Part shown: positions 32,422 through 44,500 of the stretch, piece after piece
How positions within the stretch are numbered: the stretch's first letter is position 1
How the letters are laid out: each line of letters starts with the position of its first letter
NCBI GenBank assembly: GCA_964036155.1
Contig: OZ038422.1
Span: 62,001 to 126,000 of the forward strand
Origin: Diploscapter coronatus
Taxonomy: Eukaryota > Nematoda > Chromadorea > Rhabditida > Rhabditidae
Direction: 5' to 3'
DNA: 64,000 nt
The notes under the pieces: generated by a model
What the model was told of the DNA's origin: nothing
What the model saw: only the letters and a program-made list of their open reading frames with translations
The model's database searches: none
Program-made: the position numbers and the translations under genes

Positions 32422-34427
32422 TCAGGGTTTGCATACACCGCTGTCATAATTTGATAGATCATATCCGAAATAGGCGTAATGTTGAGCTGGATCTTTTCCT
32501 TAAATAAATTAATTCATTTTGGTGTAAATTAGAAATTTAACTATAACATGCTAGTTATAATTAAAATGAAAACTCTAATAATAGTAATTATATTGATCAT
32601 CAAAACAGCATAATTTTGAGATTCATTTCTTATCAGGATGCTTAAAGGCGAATGTTAACGACTAGAGCGCTTCATACTTATATATTGCGTTAATTGATTA
32701 CCATTATCATCACATGCTGGATCCTCACAAATTGAGCATTTTTGCACGTTAAAAGTCGTCGGACTGGTCCACGCGTTATACCAAAATGTAAAACCGAAAT
32801 GTGAGAAACACGGATTAAATTGAGTGGTCGATGGTTGCGTAGTTCTATTGCAGGTGGTTGGCGGATATTGCTAAAATTTGATTAGCCTATTTTCATTTAA
32901 TGCATATACTTCATAGTATTCTGAAAAAAGCTAATTGCGAAGAAAGGCCTTTTTACAACCCACACCCGCACCCATTTTTGAAGAGAGAATAGGGAAGGGA
33001 GATAGGGAAAAGAATAAAAGTGAGTGTGGGTTACAAGAGGCCATGAATAAAACGTGTTAGAAAACGTTATTTAAATATATTAATTATATATGTTAAATGC
33101 ATACCGATATAGTGTCGTTTAAGAATACAATTCGATAAGGCATGTAGACGGCGTTAAACACATTGGCAGAAAACATTTGATTTCCAACTCGAGGTGTACC
33201 TAAAATAATTATTTAATACCAGCAATGCATATATTGTTGACGCGCAAAAGGGTCATTCGACCATAGAGGGGACAAGCAAACTTTGGCAACCCTACGACGA
33301 CGAAAAGATTCCTCTGCATGCTCTAGCTCCCGATATGACCTCTTTTTTCTGCGCTACTAATATGCAATATTTTATAAGCAGAGATAAAATATACCAAATG
33401 AATATACGTATATTCCTTCTCGCTTCCAAAGATCAGTCTTCACTAACCACAATCCGAAAATCTCTGCCAGCGCGGCTCCTAAATGTTTGACGCTTAAAAA
33501 TAACCACGCCTAGTTATGCTAATTAAAGATATAACCTTACCAGCGCTATGACCTACGCTCTGTAACTCGAAAATAGGTTAAATAGGATTATTTTTGTACT
33601 TACGTAAACAACTTTGTCACAATCCGTGGACCATAACTCATACATATAATCACTAAGTCCTATTAACGTTGAAAATTATTATTCAAAATATAATATTTTT
33701 CGTACCGGCACTTAATAACGCCTTAAACGCAAAGATATAGTCGTATCCAATTAATCCCCAAGTGTTTGTCGTGTCATACCCCGATAGTTGCTAAAATGGT
33801 TGCGTTTTAGTATGGTCGACACGCACATGTATTATTATTTTATAGTATATACATGCAATATTTTCTACTATATATAAAATAAACATATTGAATATAATTT
33901 ATATACTACTTACCAACTTGACCTTCGTTGGTATATTATCAGCAAAGTCCTTTAGATTATTCGGATATCGAAAATAAACGCCCAAATGGGGCACTTTAGT
34001 AGGTGCAACTGCTCTTGTGATCTAAATTTGAATTTGAGTCAGTAATCGATCATATAATTAATATCATACCACTACGACGCAATTGCCGTTAAATATCGTA
34101 GTGCTACAATCGGCTGTGAATCTAAATTTCGCATACATTTAAACAATGAAAGTATTAAGATGGCTATTACGTGTTAATAATCGTCTCAGTACCAGCGCTT
34201 TTAGTGGCTAGACATGTTGCAGGATCAGATGAAAATGCAGCCATCATGTTATCGTATACCTGTTAATTTAAATATTACTATTACATAAACTGAAATTAAA
34301 TATACACCTTTTCGACTTCAGACTCCCAGGCATCATAGTCGCTGACGGTTAATTGAGCGTTTACGATATTAAAATATGAAAATACTAACAGATGCACTCC
34401 TATTCTCAAACTATCGAATATTCCCAT
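32422..34427 (-). CDS. Secreted class-3 (triacylglycerol) lipase, about 317 aa
   Basis: Eleven exons: 34427-34308, 34259-34171, 34121-34070, 34021-33914, 33790-33706, 33659-33604, 33559-33541, 33478-33395, 33199-33105, 32870-32702, 32498-32422. N-terminal signal peptide (hydrophobic stretch ending VNAQ). The nucleophile elbow is GHSAG (Ser175), followed by GTPRVGN, Asp233 in LNDTIS and His299 in QHYAYFG, so the Ser-Asp-His triad of Lipase_3 family enzymes is complete. Length and the cysteine-rich C-terminus resemble nematode secreted lipases. The elbow is split across a 19-bp micro-exon (33559-33541) and the next exon. The neighbouring gene at 29962-31725 is a paralogue that has lost Ser and His. 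An acceptor directly before the ATG suggests trans-splicing. Confidence 0.87.
32945..33050. repeat. Inverted-repeat element (family R9) in lipase intron 9
   Basis: Ends GGCCTTTTTACAACCCACAC and its complement GTGTGGGTTACAAGAGGCC surround a purine-rich core. Weaker relatives at 37160-37225 and 37955-38010. Confidence 0.6.
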
Positions 34428-35571
34428 ATCTGCAATATTGCTCTTTAGAATTCAATAATACGTTGCCTTAACTTTCATAATTAAATTTTATATTATTAAT
34501 TAAAGTGCAAAGAGATATGAAGATATGAAAATTTATATGATGCCGAATAATATCTTATCTATAAAACTATTTCAAGCGAGATTCAATAAAAATAGCTTAT
34601 GAATGGAAACACTCGGAATCGATTTTTGAATCGTAACTAAGTATGAGGCCGATGCTAATCCCATATTTGGTAACTGTCAGATAGATCGTTGGAGCTTTTT
34701 GTAACTTCAATGGATTAAACCGATATTTTATATTTGATCCGTTTTCAACCTCATATCCTTCATCATAGAACATATATTTGAAATATCACTATTCATCGAG
34801 CTAATGGGATATATCAGATACTTTCCAAGGTCTATTTTATATAACAGTTATCGTTCGTGTCCTATCCTTCATCATAGGATAAATCTCTTGAAATAGCAAT
34901 TTTTTAGCCGATTATTTAAAAGGTGGAACTGTCTATAACTGTTTAATTTACTAACAACACCGATGTTCGTTATATTTCAAAAAGTATGAAAGTCGCTCAA
35001 CTAGGAGATTTTCTCCCTTCCCTTGCGTGTCTAACCACACATCAATGATTAAGCATAGTCAGAGTAAAACAGACACGAACGTGATTTTTCGATGTTACTA
35101 AAATAATTTGTGAACTCTAAACAAAGAGATAGATCTTTCCTGTAATTATCAAATCGGACTATTTTCAATCTCTATACAGTAGATTATACCCGATTATAAC
35201 AAGTACTCAATTATAGAGTGCATAACATAAAGACGAGAGTTCAAAAATGGGCGGTCTTCTTCAATTTATATTTAGGGTTTAGATATTTTTAACATATATT
35301 GCTTAAAACTAATAGCCTTGATAAAATATCTTCATTCCTTTTCAAAGCTTACACGTAAATCATCACAAAAGATTTGCATAATTTAGGGTGCCACTTTTCA
35401 AATAAAAATCGAATAAAAACCGATTAAAAATCAAGCTCAAGATTTTCATAAATCAAATTCAATAGGCATATTTCGGACTCGTCATTAGCAAACAAGAAAA
35501 TGATAATAATGATAAGATAAGCGAAATGTGATGTGATAAGAAGTTTCCAGCCGATAAAATAGCTGATAAAA
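34428..35571. other. Intergenic region upstream of the active lipase gene
   Basis: About 1.1 kb, AT-rich. Contains a repeated CTCATATCCTTCATCATAG / GTCCTATCCTTCATCATAGG segment at about 34750 and 34859. No gene seen. Confidence 0.4.
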
Positions 35572-38500
35572 TTACGCATGCGCGAGTTCCAGGAGATAGG
35601 TGGCGAATACTTTCATGCCCTGAAAATTTCAAATAAATTTAATGATAAAATAAATTGTTAAGAAAAGTAAAGAAATCTAATCTAAAAATATAAATTTAAA
35701 AATCAATTTTTCAAAAATAATTAATAAATAAAAATTGACCTCGACATAATTTTTGCGATTGAGCTTCTCGTTCTGAGAATGCGCCATGTCGTCGGAAGCG
35801 CCCATCGGGAGGAGCATCACCGATTTGCCGGTCAGTTTCTGCAAATTTGAATTTCTTTAAATTATTTTTTTATTTTTCATAAAATTCACCATAAAATAAT
35901 GAATTTGGATAAGAATGCCATTCGGAAAATTCAGAATTTGAAATTAACGTTACACTTAGCCAACTTTCGAAGAAAAAGCATGTCATTCAATGTCGAATGA
36001 TTTTGAACGTCCCTAACGAGTTGGCTCGAGTCATCAATTTACATCGTTGATTAGAGAGCAAAGCCGATGATATTCACGCAGCAGCAATTAGAAATCGGAT
36101 TTGGGAAGGAGAATGGTAAGTTGCGTAGAAGAGAAACGAGAAACGAATAGCGTAATTTTTCAATATCGACGCGTTCTCTCCCAATCAGTAATACCTGGAA
36201 AGTCAGAATGACGGGAATGCTGCCTCCTTCACGAGTGAAGTCCGGCTCGACGCCGAACACTCTCTTCAGGGCCTTCGATCCAGCGGCGAAATTCGAGTCT
36301 TTGAAGTCCGCCAACCAGGGCTGACCACCGTGGTGCGCGGTTGCGCTGAAAATATAATGAGAATTCTCAAAATAAGCGACCCGCAGAAAAAATAGTGCAC
36401 CTTTTCACGAGAGAAAAAGAAGACATGCGCTTCTTCTCTTAGTATGACACACTATTTTTCCGTGAGTCGATTTTCGGGTCGAATTTTGAGAAGTCTGGAT
36501 ATAGTTTGAAATGCTAACTAAAAGTTAAAAAAAAAAAAAAACTAGAAATTAGAAAAATGTTTATTTTACGACAAAGTTAGAAATTCAAGAAAAACCTACA
36601 CGAATTTATTCGGCGAGCCTCTAGTCTTCCAGACCGCGTTCAAGTGATCGACGACGATTTTGTCGACTTCCTAAAATCAAATTCAGTTTTTTTTTCTTTA
36701 AACTCGGTCTTAGGTCTTAGTTATGACCCTATGTTCAATTCTAATAGATCTAGCGTCATAAAAACGCAATTTAGGGTTAAGCCTCAGGTTTAATAATTTA
36801 CAAAAATGACACCTGATGCGTCATGTTCGGCACGATGCGGATCGAGAACTTGCCGATCACCTAAAATATTCTTATTTTTAAATACCTAAAAACTTTTTTT
36901 TAATTTGCTGGTTCGCCGCGATATCTCAGTCATTAACAATTTGTGAAAATAGTTAGACATCATTGTCTTTGAAATATATATGGTCTTCACACCTTAGCCG
37001 GAATACAGGTCTTGGCACCCGCACTGCTGAAGGCGCCCTCAATTCCATGCAACGAGAGACAGGGCAGACGCCATCTGTTCATCAGCAACTCCTCCTTCGA
37101 CTGCTTCACGAGGCCGAACGCGCCCAGGTCGTTTCTGGAAATTTTCCAAGACTTCCCGTATTCCACACCTACTTTGTTTTCTTTTCCCCTACTTCTCTCC
37201 TCAAAAAGTGGGTGTGAAACACAAAAGGTTTATTTGAAATTATAAAAAAATCGATTTTCAAAAATTCAATACCAAAATAATGTCAACAGGAGTTGTTATT
37301 GTTAAAAACTTGGGTTAGTCTAGATTAGGAGATCTTTGAAAAGTTATCTGAACCTAGACATTGAAGAAGAATATTGATAACTTGGATAATCTCGAATTTA
37401 CTAATGCATTTTCAATGACTTTTGATTTGAATAATCTAGATTAAAAACAAAATAATGATATACTCAATTAAAAGTGAAAAGTCCCTTCATAGATGTTCTA
37501 TTTAAAAATAGAAGACCTACCTATAATCCTCGGGATCGAAGTCGATGTTGCTGTAGCTTTCCCTCTCCGCGTCGGTCATGGGGGCGACCATTTCGTAGAG
37601 TCCGGGAATATTGATTCGGCCGTTCACGTCCGTCAACTGGGACATCATCCACACCAGGTCGTTCATTGCCTCGTGGCTAAATAAGGCAAATAGAAAGGGA
37701 CCTTATATTTGTTTTAAGATTAGTCGAAACCATCGATCTTATCATCTTGGGAGAAAAGGAGCTTTTAATGATGAAAGGTCGTCAAAGAATAGAAACGTTT
37801 CAACATTTAGAAAAGACGAAATTCTTACACGGTTCCACCAAAGCATCCCGAATGCAGGTCCTGCTTAGCGCAGGTGACTTCCAGGAAGAAATAGCAGATT
37901 CCTCTAAAATAAAACTAATTAGAAAAATTTTATTTTATTTTTTCGGCCTCGTGTGTATTCCACACCACACCCACTTTGCTTCTTTTCCTTACTTTATTCT
38001 CAAGAAGAACACTAAGAGGTACTAAGAAAACGTTTTGAATTTAATAAATAATATAAGATAGGAAAAATGACCGTAATCCATAGGTCAGACAGGGCTTGCC
38101 CTTGCCGAGCCAGTAATTGTCCGAAATGCAGCAAAAGTCGACGTCGTGCAGGAAATCGGTTTTGCGCTTTTCCAGGGTCTCGTCGAGGCCGATCGAGCCA
38201 GACTCTTCCATTCCTTCGTAAACGAACTGCAACATTTATCGGCATCAAATAATAAAATCTGTAAATTTTCACACTCGCGAGTGTCCGCATGAATGAGATA
38301 ACGTTTTCCGAGAGAAAAGAGCATTTCTTCTTTGTCTCTAAAAACGCGTTATCTCATTCATGCAGACGGACACCTGCGAATGTGAAAATTTACAATTCTG
38401 CTAAAGATGCTTATTTTTAAATTTTAAAGGAAAAATGTTTTGAAATTAGCATAAATTTGTAAGAAGTCAATTAAATTTACCTTGATGTTCACCGGAATTT

Positions 38501-39694
38501 CCACACCCAGTTTCTGCATGACATCGATCGCGTTGAGCCAGCCTAGAGCGGGGCCCTGAAAATCAAGATAATCAGTCTTTACAAGAAAGAAAATTGGATA
38601 GATAGCTTTCCGAAATTCTCCAAACTTATCAAACCACACATAAAATAAGTTGGTTGCTATCTTTATCAGGTTTCTAAGATTTTTTTATTTCGAGTAATCT
38701 TATTACTGATAAAAAGTAGAAAATCTTATCACTGATAAGAAAAAATCTGAAAATTCACCTTATCATCAGTGCTGCCCCGGCCGAAGAGTTTTCCATCTCT
38801 TTCCTCGAGTTTGAATGGCTCAGAATTCCAGCCATCCTCCTTCGCGGCAGGCTGCACGTCCAAGTGCCCATAGATGAGGACCGTCTTCTTCGATTTATCC
38901 GAGCCTGGAAAATTCAAAATTGAATTTTTTTGCATGATTTTGTTTGTATTTTGCGGAAACAAACGGCAATTCGTAAATAACAAGGCCTATCTTTTATCAC
39001 ACTATTTATTTTATCTCTAGCTATAGCGTTTCGTCATTTACAAATTGTCGAAACAAAGTTTTACAAAATTCGAAATTTCTTACCAAGTTTAGCGAAAAGA
39101 ATCGGCGGCAGACCGACGTCTTTGCCGTCGATTTTCTGCGTCCCGATGTCGATCAACTCGGTTGTCGCTCCCAAGGCTTCGAGTCTCTGGAAGTTAAAAA
39201 ATAAAAACGACTAAATTTTTCCTACGTGTTTTCTATTTTTTTAATTGAAAGAAATGGGGAAATTGCTTTTTTTTTAAATTAATCATAAACTTGTGAGATC
39301 ACAAGATAGACGTTAGTAAAATTAATCAGATCGATTTTAAATTAAAAGAAAATTAAAAATTCCAAAAAAGAAAAGAAATAAAATTTAAATAAAAACACCT
39401 TCTGAGTCCACTGGACCATTTTGACGCACTGCGGACGTCTTTCCGGCTCGCCGGACACGGACTCGATCGCGACGGCCTCGCGCAAAACTTCCACGAAATC
39501 ATCCTGACGAGAATCGATTTCGCTGAAATATTTTTATTTTATTAAGTTGATAATACTAAAAATTGATATATTTTCTCTTCTAAAGATAAAACGAAAGAAA
39601 AAAAACTAAATTACAGGACATCATGAACTGCATTTAAACTTCTTATTTCTGACCTGAAAATAGCCTGGAGAATCGCTTCGTTGACTTGGGACAT
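35572..39694 (-). CDS. pes-9: Cytosolic non-specific dipeptidase (M20 family, CNDP2 type), 477 aa
   Basis: Zinc/manganese M20 metallopeptidase that hydrolyses dipeptides such as Cys-Gly in the cytosol. Exons: 39694-39654, 39522-39399, 39186-39084, 38904-38759, 38555-38481, 38226-38072, 37903-37829, 37676-37521, 37134-36993, 36860-36813, 36670-36600, 36345-36195, 35838-35740, 35619-35572. The length equals that of the family. Visible motifs: GHLDVQP (His103, Asp105), [10 protein letters not shown] (Asp136/137), EGMEESGS (Glu170/171), CISDN (Asp199), [13 protein letters not shown] TREGGSIP, and the metal His in [10 protein letters not shown]. All metal ligands and the catalytic Glu are present. 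No signal peptide. The only metazoan-like departure is an extended C-terminal ...LELAHA. Acceptor 36 bp upstream of the ATG. Several introns carry MITE-like elements (36361-36498, 38260-38396). Confidence 0.95.
36361..36498. repeat. Family R2 palindromic element in pes-9 intron 11
   Basis: Arms GAATTCTCAAAATAAGCGAC and GGGTCGAATTTTGAGAAGTC with GAAGACATG...CTTCTTCTC core. Also at 50508-50633 and 61745-61880. Confidence 0.7.
37955..38010. repeat. R9-related segment in pes-9 intron 6
   Basis: TTCCACACCACACCCACTTT followed by a pyrimidine tract. Resembles the TTCCACACCTACTTTG...AAAGTGGGTGTGAAA hairpin at 37160-37225 in intron 8. Confidence 0.4.
38260..38396. repeat. Family R3 palindromic element in pes-9 intron 5
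   Basis: Long inverted arms: TGTAAATTTTCACACTCGCG...ATGAATGAGATAACG against CGTTATCTCATTCATGC...GTGAAAATTTACA. Confidence 0.7.
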
Positions 39695-41541
39695 TTTAAA
39701 ATTTCAAAATTCCGGAAAAAACGATCAACTCTGAAATTTTAAAATAATAATCAAAAGAGATACTAAAATAAGAGGCGGCTTTTCAAAAAAATGAAAGTGT
39801 TCAAATCTTAGAGCATTTTTAAACAACGAAAACAAATGACAAATGATACAACGATAGTGATGACTTTTCGAGTGATTCGGAGAAAAATGAGAGAAAATCG
39901 AAGTTTATTTATTTTTGAAGGGAATTTTGAGAATAACAATGCGATTTGTCACTAAACAGAAAGTGGAGAAATAGTAAGGGAAAGTTGAAGAGAAAAGATA
40001 GAGAATGAGAGATCGCGGAAAATAGTGTGAAATTTTGCAGAAAAGAAAAACAGCGATGAAAATCATGCAAATTTAGGTCAATCTACGATTTGCAGGTAAC
40101 GACTAAAATGAGGGTCAGGCGAATTCAGATATTTTTGGGCCGTAAAAGTTATCAGCTCGAAAAAACGCCTAATTTTTTATCGCCGGTCCAAAGCAGTGCC
40201 AAGACACGGAAATATTGATAACACAAAATGGAGGTGGACAATAAAATCAATGATAAAATTGGCAAAATACATCACGAGAAAATTGCATCATCAGTTAATT
40301 CAAAATAGTTAATTTTAGTTTAAGATATAATAGTTTCAAATTCAAATCTATAGTGAATTTAAAACTGAAACTTTATTGCGCATTTTCTGAAACATTATTT
40401 TAGCAGTGCAATTTTTAACAGCAACGCAAAATAGCGAGTAGTGCAGTGCTTGAATTTGAATCGAAACTCGAAAATTATGCCCAAAATTTGATGATAAGAA
40501 AAAGAAGTGCGCAAAAGTATCGTCTCTAAAAATTTTGGCGTCGATCCGATTAGTAAAATTCTAGACAAAGGCCTCAAACTTCGACCACTCGGAAAATCGC
40601 TCTAATGGCAATTGTTAATGGCCCCAATAGATATATTCGCTAACATTTAGCATTAGGTCGGACTTTCAGAGGGACAAGTTTCAAGTCTTTTATAAAAAGA
40701 TTTCCACTAAAATAAGAAAATCAGAATATGGAATATAGGTGTTGCAAAAGACGATTATTTTAGAAAGAGGAAAAATGTAAAAATCGGCAATTTTTCAGGG
40801 TGGGCTTAATTTTTTGATATGATATGGAGAAAAGTGCAAACTATTCAGAAGAATTGTTAAGAATAGACTATTCCGAGACGGGAAATGAAAGTTCTTCGGA
40901 GTTTTTCGAGTCATAAAAGCATCGAAATTCATAATAATAGTTAGGGTATGAATTGTATGGGATAACCTCACTCCACAATAATTTACATATCTATCCTTAG
41001 ATATCTCACCCCTGATCTTTATAAATACCCAAACGTCATTAATAAATGCTTTCTTGCTTATAAACTTGTATTCACCTTCCTTACACACAGCACACACTCC
41101 TCTACAGCTCTCCAAGGTCAACAGAACTCAACTATAACATTATGGACTGTGAGAAAGTAGATTTTGTACACCCTTTGCAACTCCTCTCACAGACTCAACC
41201 TACGAGAAATAGCAAACGCCCTGAAGAGATAACAAAAAAAGGAGTAGGAAATAGCGAGGGAAAGGAGGGCGTGGTCCGTGCAAAATCGAGTTGCAAAAAG
41301 TGTGCAGTATCTACTTCCTCACAAGCCATATCTTTCTTAGGACGATCACATTGAATTTAACATATTTATTTTTATCATGAAAAAAACAAAAAATATTTCG
41401 AAACAATATTTTGGCGATCAACACAATGCAGGTTTGTCTTCAAAACTGGAGTTACGATTTATTATTATTATCATTGATTATTTTAAAAATTGAATTATTT
41501 CTAAGAAAAGTAACAATTTTTGACGAGGAATTATGATCGAT
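39695..41541. other. Intergenic region between pes-9 and the fatty acyl-CoA reductase gene
   Basis: About 1.85 kb. Contains the pes-9 upstream region, an R8 element at 41142-41335, and a likely polyadenylation hexamer of the reductase gene (complement of TTTATT at 41458-41463). No gene supported; frames in it are short and lack splice support. Confidence 0.4.
41142..41335. repeat. Family R8 MITE-like element, copy 2 (inverted)
   Basis: Begins GTGAGAAAGTAGATTTTGTA and ends GTGTGCAGTATCTACTTCCT. Interior (AACCTACGAGAAATAGCAAA and neighbours) is the reverse complement of 28190-28375 with few changes. Confidence 0.8.
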
Positions 41542-44500
41542 TTAGATTTCATTCTCTTTCAGGTAGGCATATCGGTACGCAGTTGTTTTGTACTCTTCGA
41601 GAGTTTTCTGAAAATATCAAATTTAAGATTTTAAACTTAAATAAATTCATTACTAACTAATTAAATTCAAAATAGATTTAAAAAATGGGACAATTTGGAA
41701 GGGTAGTAACTTATTAGTGTTATAAAATTTCAAATACTGTAGGATAATCAATGGCAATGCTTATATATTTTCTTTTACTTGTTTTAATTAAATCGTTACT
41801 ATATATTATTTTTCTTGTTAGTTTTCCCCATTATCTATGTACAGACCTAGAGAGGACGATCGTCAGAAACCCCTTGCAACCTACCCCCTATAGTTTATTT
41901 TCATCTGACGAAAGTTCTCCCCAGACCTATCTATGTGTACTATTGTTAAAAATTAACAATTTCCAGAAAATCCCACCAAATTGATATTTCCCCGGAAATT
42001 CATGTCCAAGTATAAATGCGTGCCCGACATCGCGGTGAGCCACGACACGATTTTCGAATTTTTCGACCACTTTTGACCGAACCAATTGACGGCGAAATAC
42101 CACAGCACTGACGTTGATGCGAAGCGCATCATGTGTAGTCTGAAATTCAATATTATTGTCAATGACTGATAACTTGAGACAGAATAAAAATTGCAAAAAT
42201 TTTATGCATGGAAATTAGTACGCTGTTTGCAAGTGAATAGACGGCATTTCATCGGTTCGAGTAATACACTTTGATGACTATTTGAAACTACGCAATGCAC
42301 ACGTCGCATATTCGACTCTGTGCATCGTTTATATATTTGTCTCAAGTTATAGATCGTTAACTATGCAGAATTTTACTTAGCTAGAAAATAAAATAGCCCG
42401 GATATATAATGATCTTTGTTTCTCATTAATGCGCTAATCCAGAAATCTCACAGCATCGCAATTTGAAGAGATAATATGCAATAATGAGAGAGAGTGTGTG
42501 TGCGTGTTTTCCTACCGTTTCCTAGCACTATGTATTATTTTGCTAAGTTATGAGATTTCGAGATTTCTGAGTATGCAATAATATTGGTTCAAATGTTAGA
42601 ATAATAGGATTATTTAAACTAAAATATATACTTCGCCAAATGCGTCCTAGCAGCAGGTAAGTCGGAAATTTTGTCCTTCAAAAGGAACCTTTTGATGCCC
42701 ATCACATAGTCGAACAAATATGAATCCCAATTCATACGGCGGACGTCGAAGTCAAAGGCCTAAGATTTAAACATATATATTTAAAATATTCAAGTTTAAA
42801 ATAATATTTATGCTAAATATAATGGAAACAATATTCAATTAAATTTGAAGCAATCAAGCTTATTTAAAGAATTATTAGAATTTCTGTAAAACACATTTTT
42901 AAACATAAGTATATAAATTTTAATCAAAGAATATTCCGTTCAATTTAAAATAGTAACCTCCCGATCCTCAGCGCTCATTTCAGCTAATAGCCTAACTAGC
43001 GCATTTGTATGGAACATCCATCCCTGAGTAGTGAAGAAATGCAGCACGTCCGTCATTTTGCGGACTCTGCCGTACATTCGGACGTAACTTAAATATAATA
43101 TTTTCATTTAAATTATAAATATAAGTGCAAGCTATAATTTTGGGTGTATAATTGTAGCATCAAATCATAACTTATGGATATTTCAACATTTCTAACAACG
43201 ATAATCTTGTAGTGGTTCAATATCTTTAAAGATGGTAGAATTCGAGATTAAGAATATATATTTTAACATAATACGTTAACGTTTTAAGATGCTTTAAGCT
43301 ATTACCTATGCCTTTTTCCACTCCGCATAGCAATCTTATCCATCAACCAAGCGGGAATATAATGCTTCACATAGTAATTGAACAAAAACAAGGCTTTGAT
43401 CTCGTGAAACCATGTGGAAGGAATAAATGTCGTGTCTTTCATGGGGTACTTCAATTTTATTCAATTTAAAAATTATTCAATTTAAATTTAACCTTCTTAT
43501 AAAACTGCTCTAAGAAAATAACTATTTTTCGCCAATATAACGGATTCAAGTGACCTGACGTACAGTGCATAACGGGAATTTCGGAGGGTCTGAAATTAAA
43601 ATGATTAGAAAAAGTCAAATATACAGATATAATATTTTCGATTATATTGGAAATAACTCAGATGTTAAATTTAGCAGATCCTTTGTTAGCATATGAAGAT
43701 ATTTACTATGATATTTAGCACTATAGCAATTTCCAGGTTATTGTTATAATTAAAAAGAAAAAACTTACTTTTTATAAATGTAATGTGCCGTCGCTACGAT
43801 AATCATATTCGCTACGATATCGACGGGAATAATGTCGGCTTTACTGCTCTCACTACCGCACATGTTTGTAAGGACTCCTTTCCCGGCCTAAATTTGCACA
43901 TTTTAAATGTAGATGTAAAAGCGCTATAAGCATAATAGATAGACATCCTTCTAAGATATAAATTTATAGTAGAATATGGAAAGATAACAAGAAATTATTA
44001 GGTTTGTAATTAAGTTTGGGCTATAAGATGTAAGCGACGATTTTGAATCTTTTTCTTAAGTTTGACTGAATGTATGTATTGTTGATGTTGAAATTTGTGA
44101 GGTCGAAAATGAAAGGGGAAGAAGCGATTTTAGGGTCAGTCTCTCTCCTTTCTGTATGATATTTTTCGAATTTCTAACCACGAAAAATAAACGTGTACCA
44201 CTTTGCACGCCTCCCAGATTTGGATATCAACAATATATTTTAAGACTTGACATTTGTATTTCAGGTAAGATTTATTGAAATAGTAAAAGATCTTGTCCCT
44301 CTATTTTCGATTATAGGATATGATAATATGACTCACCGCTGCAAACACCCCAGTAGCCCCATTGATATTGTCAGTCCACCCCGGCAGAGGATCCTTCCAC
44401 ATCGCACCAACGATTGAGGGTCGAATCACGAGAATTGGCATCGATGAGCCATCGTCGAGCTTTTGGGTTTTCATGGTTGCCTAAGTTGTTTTTCATAAAT

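Noticed and set aside
41142..41354. Plus-strand frame of 70 codons
   Set aside because: Entirely within the R8 MITE-like element.
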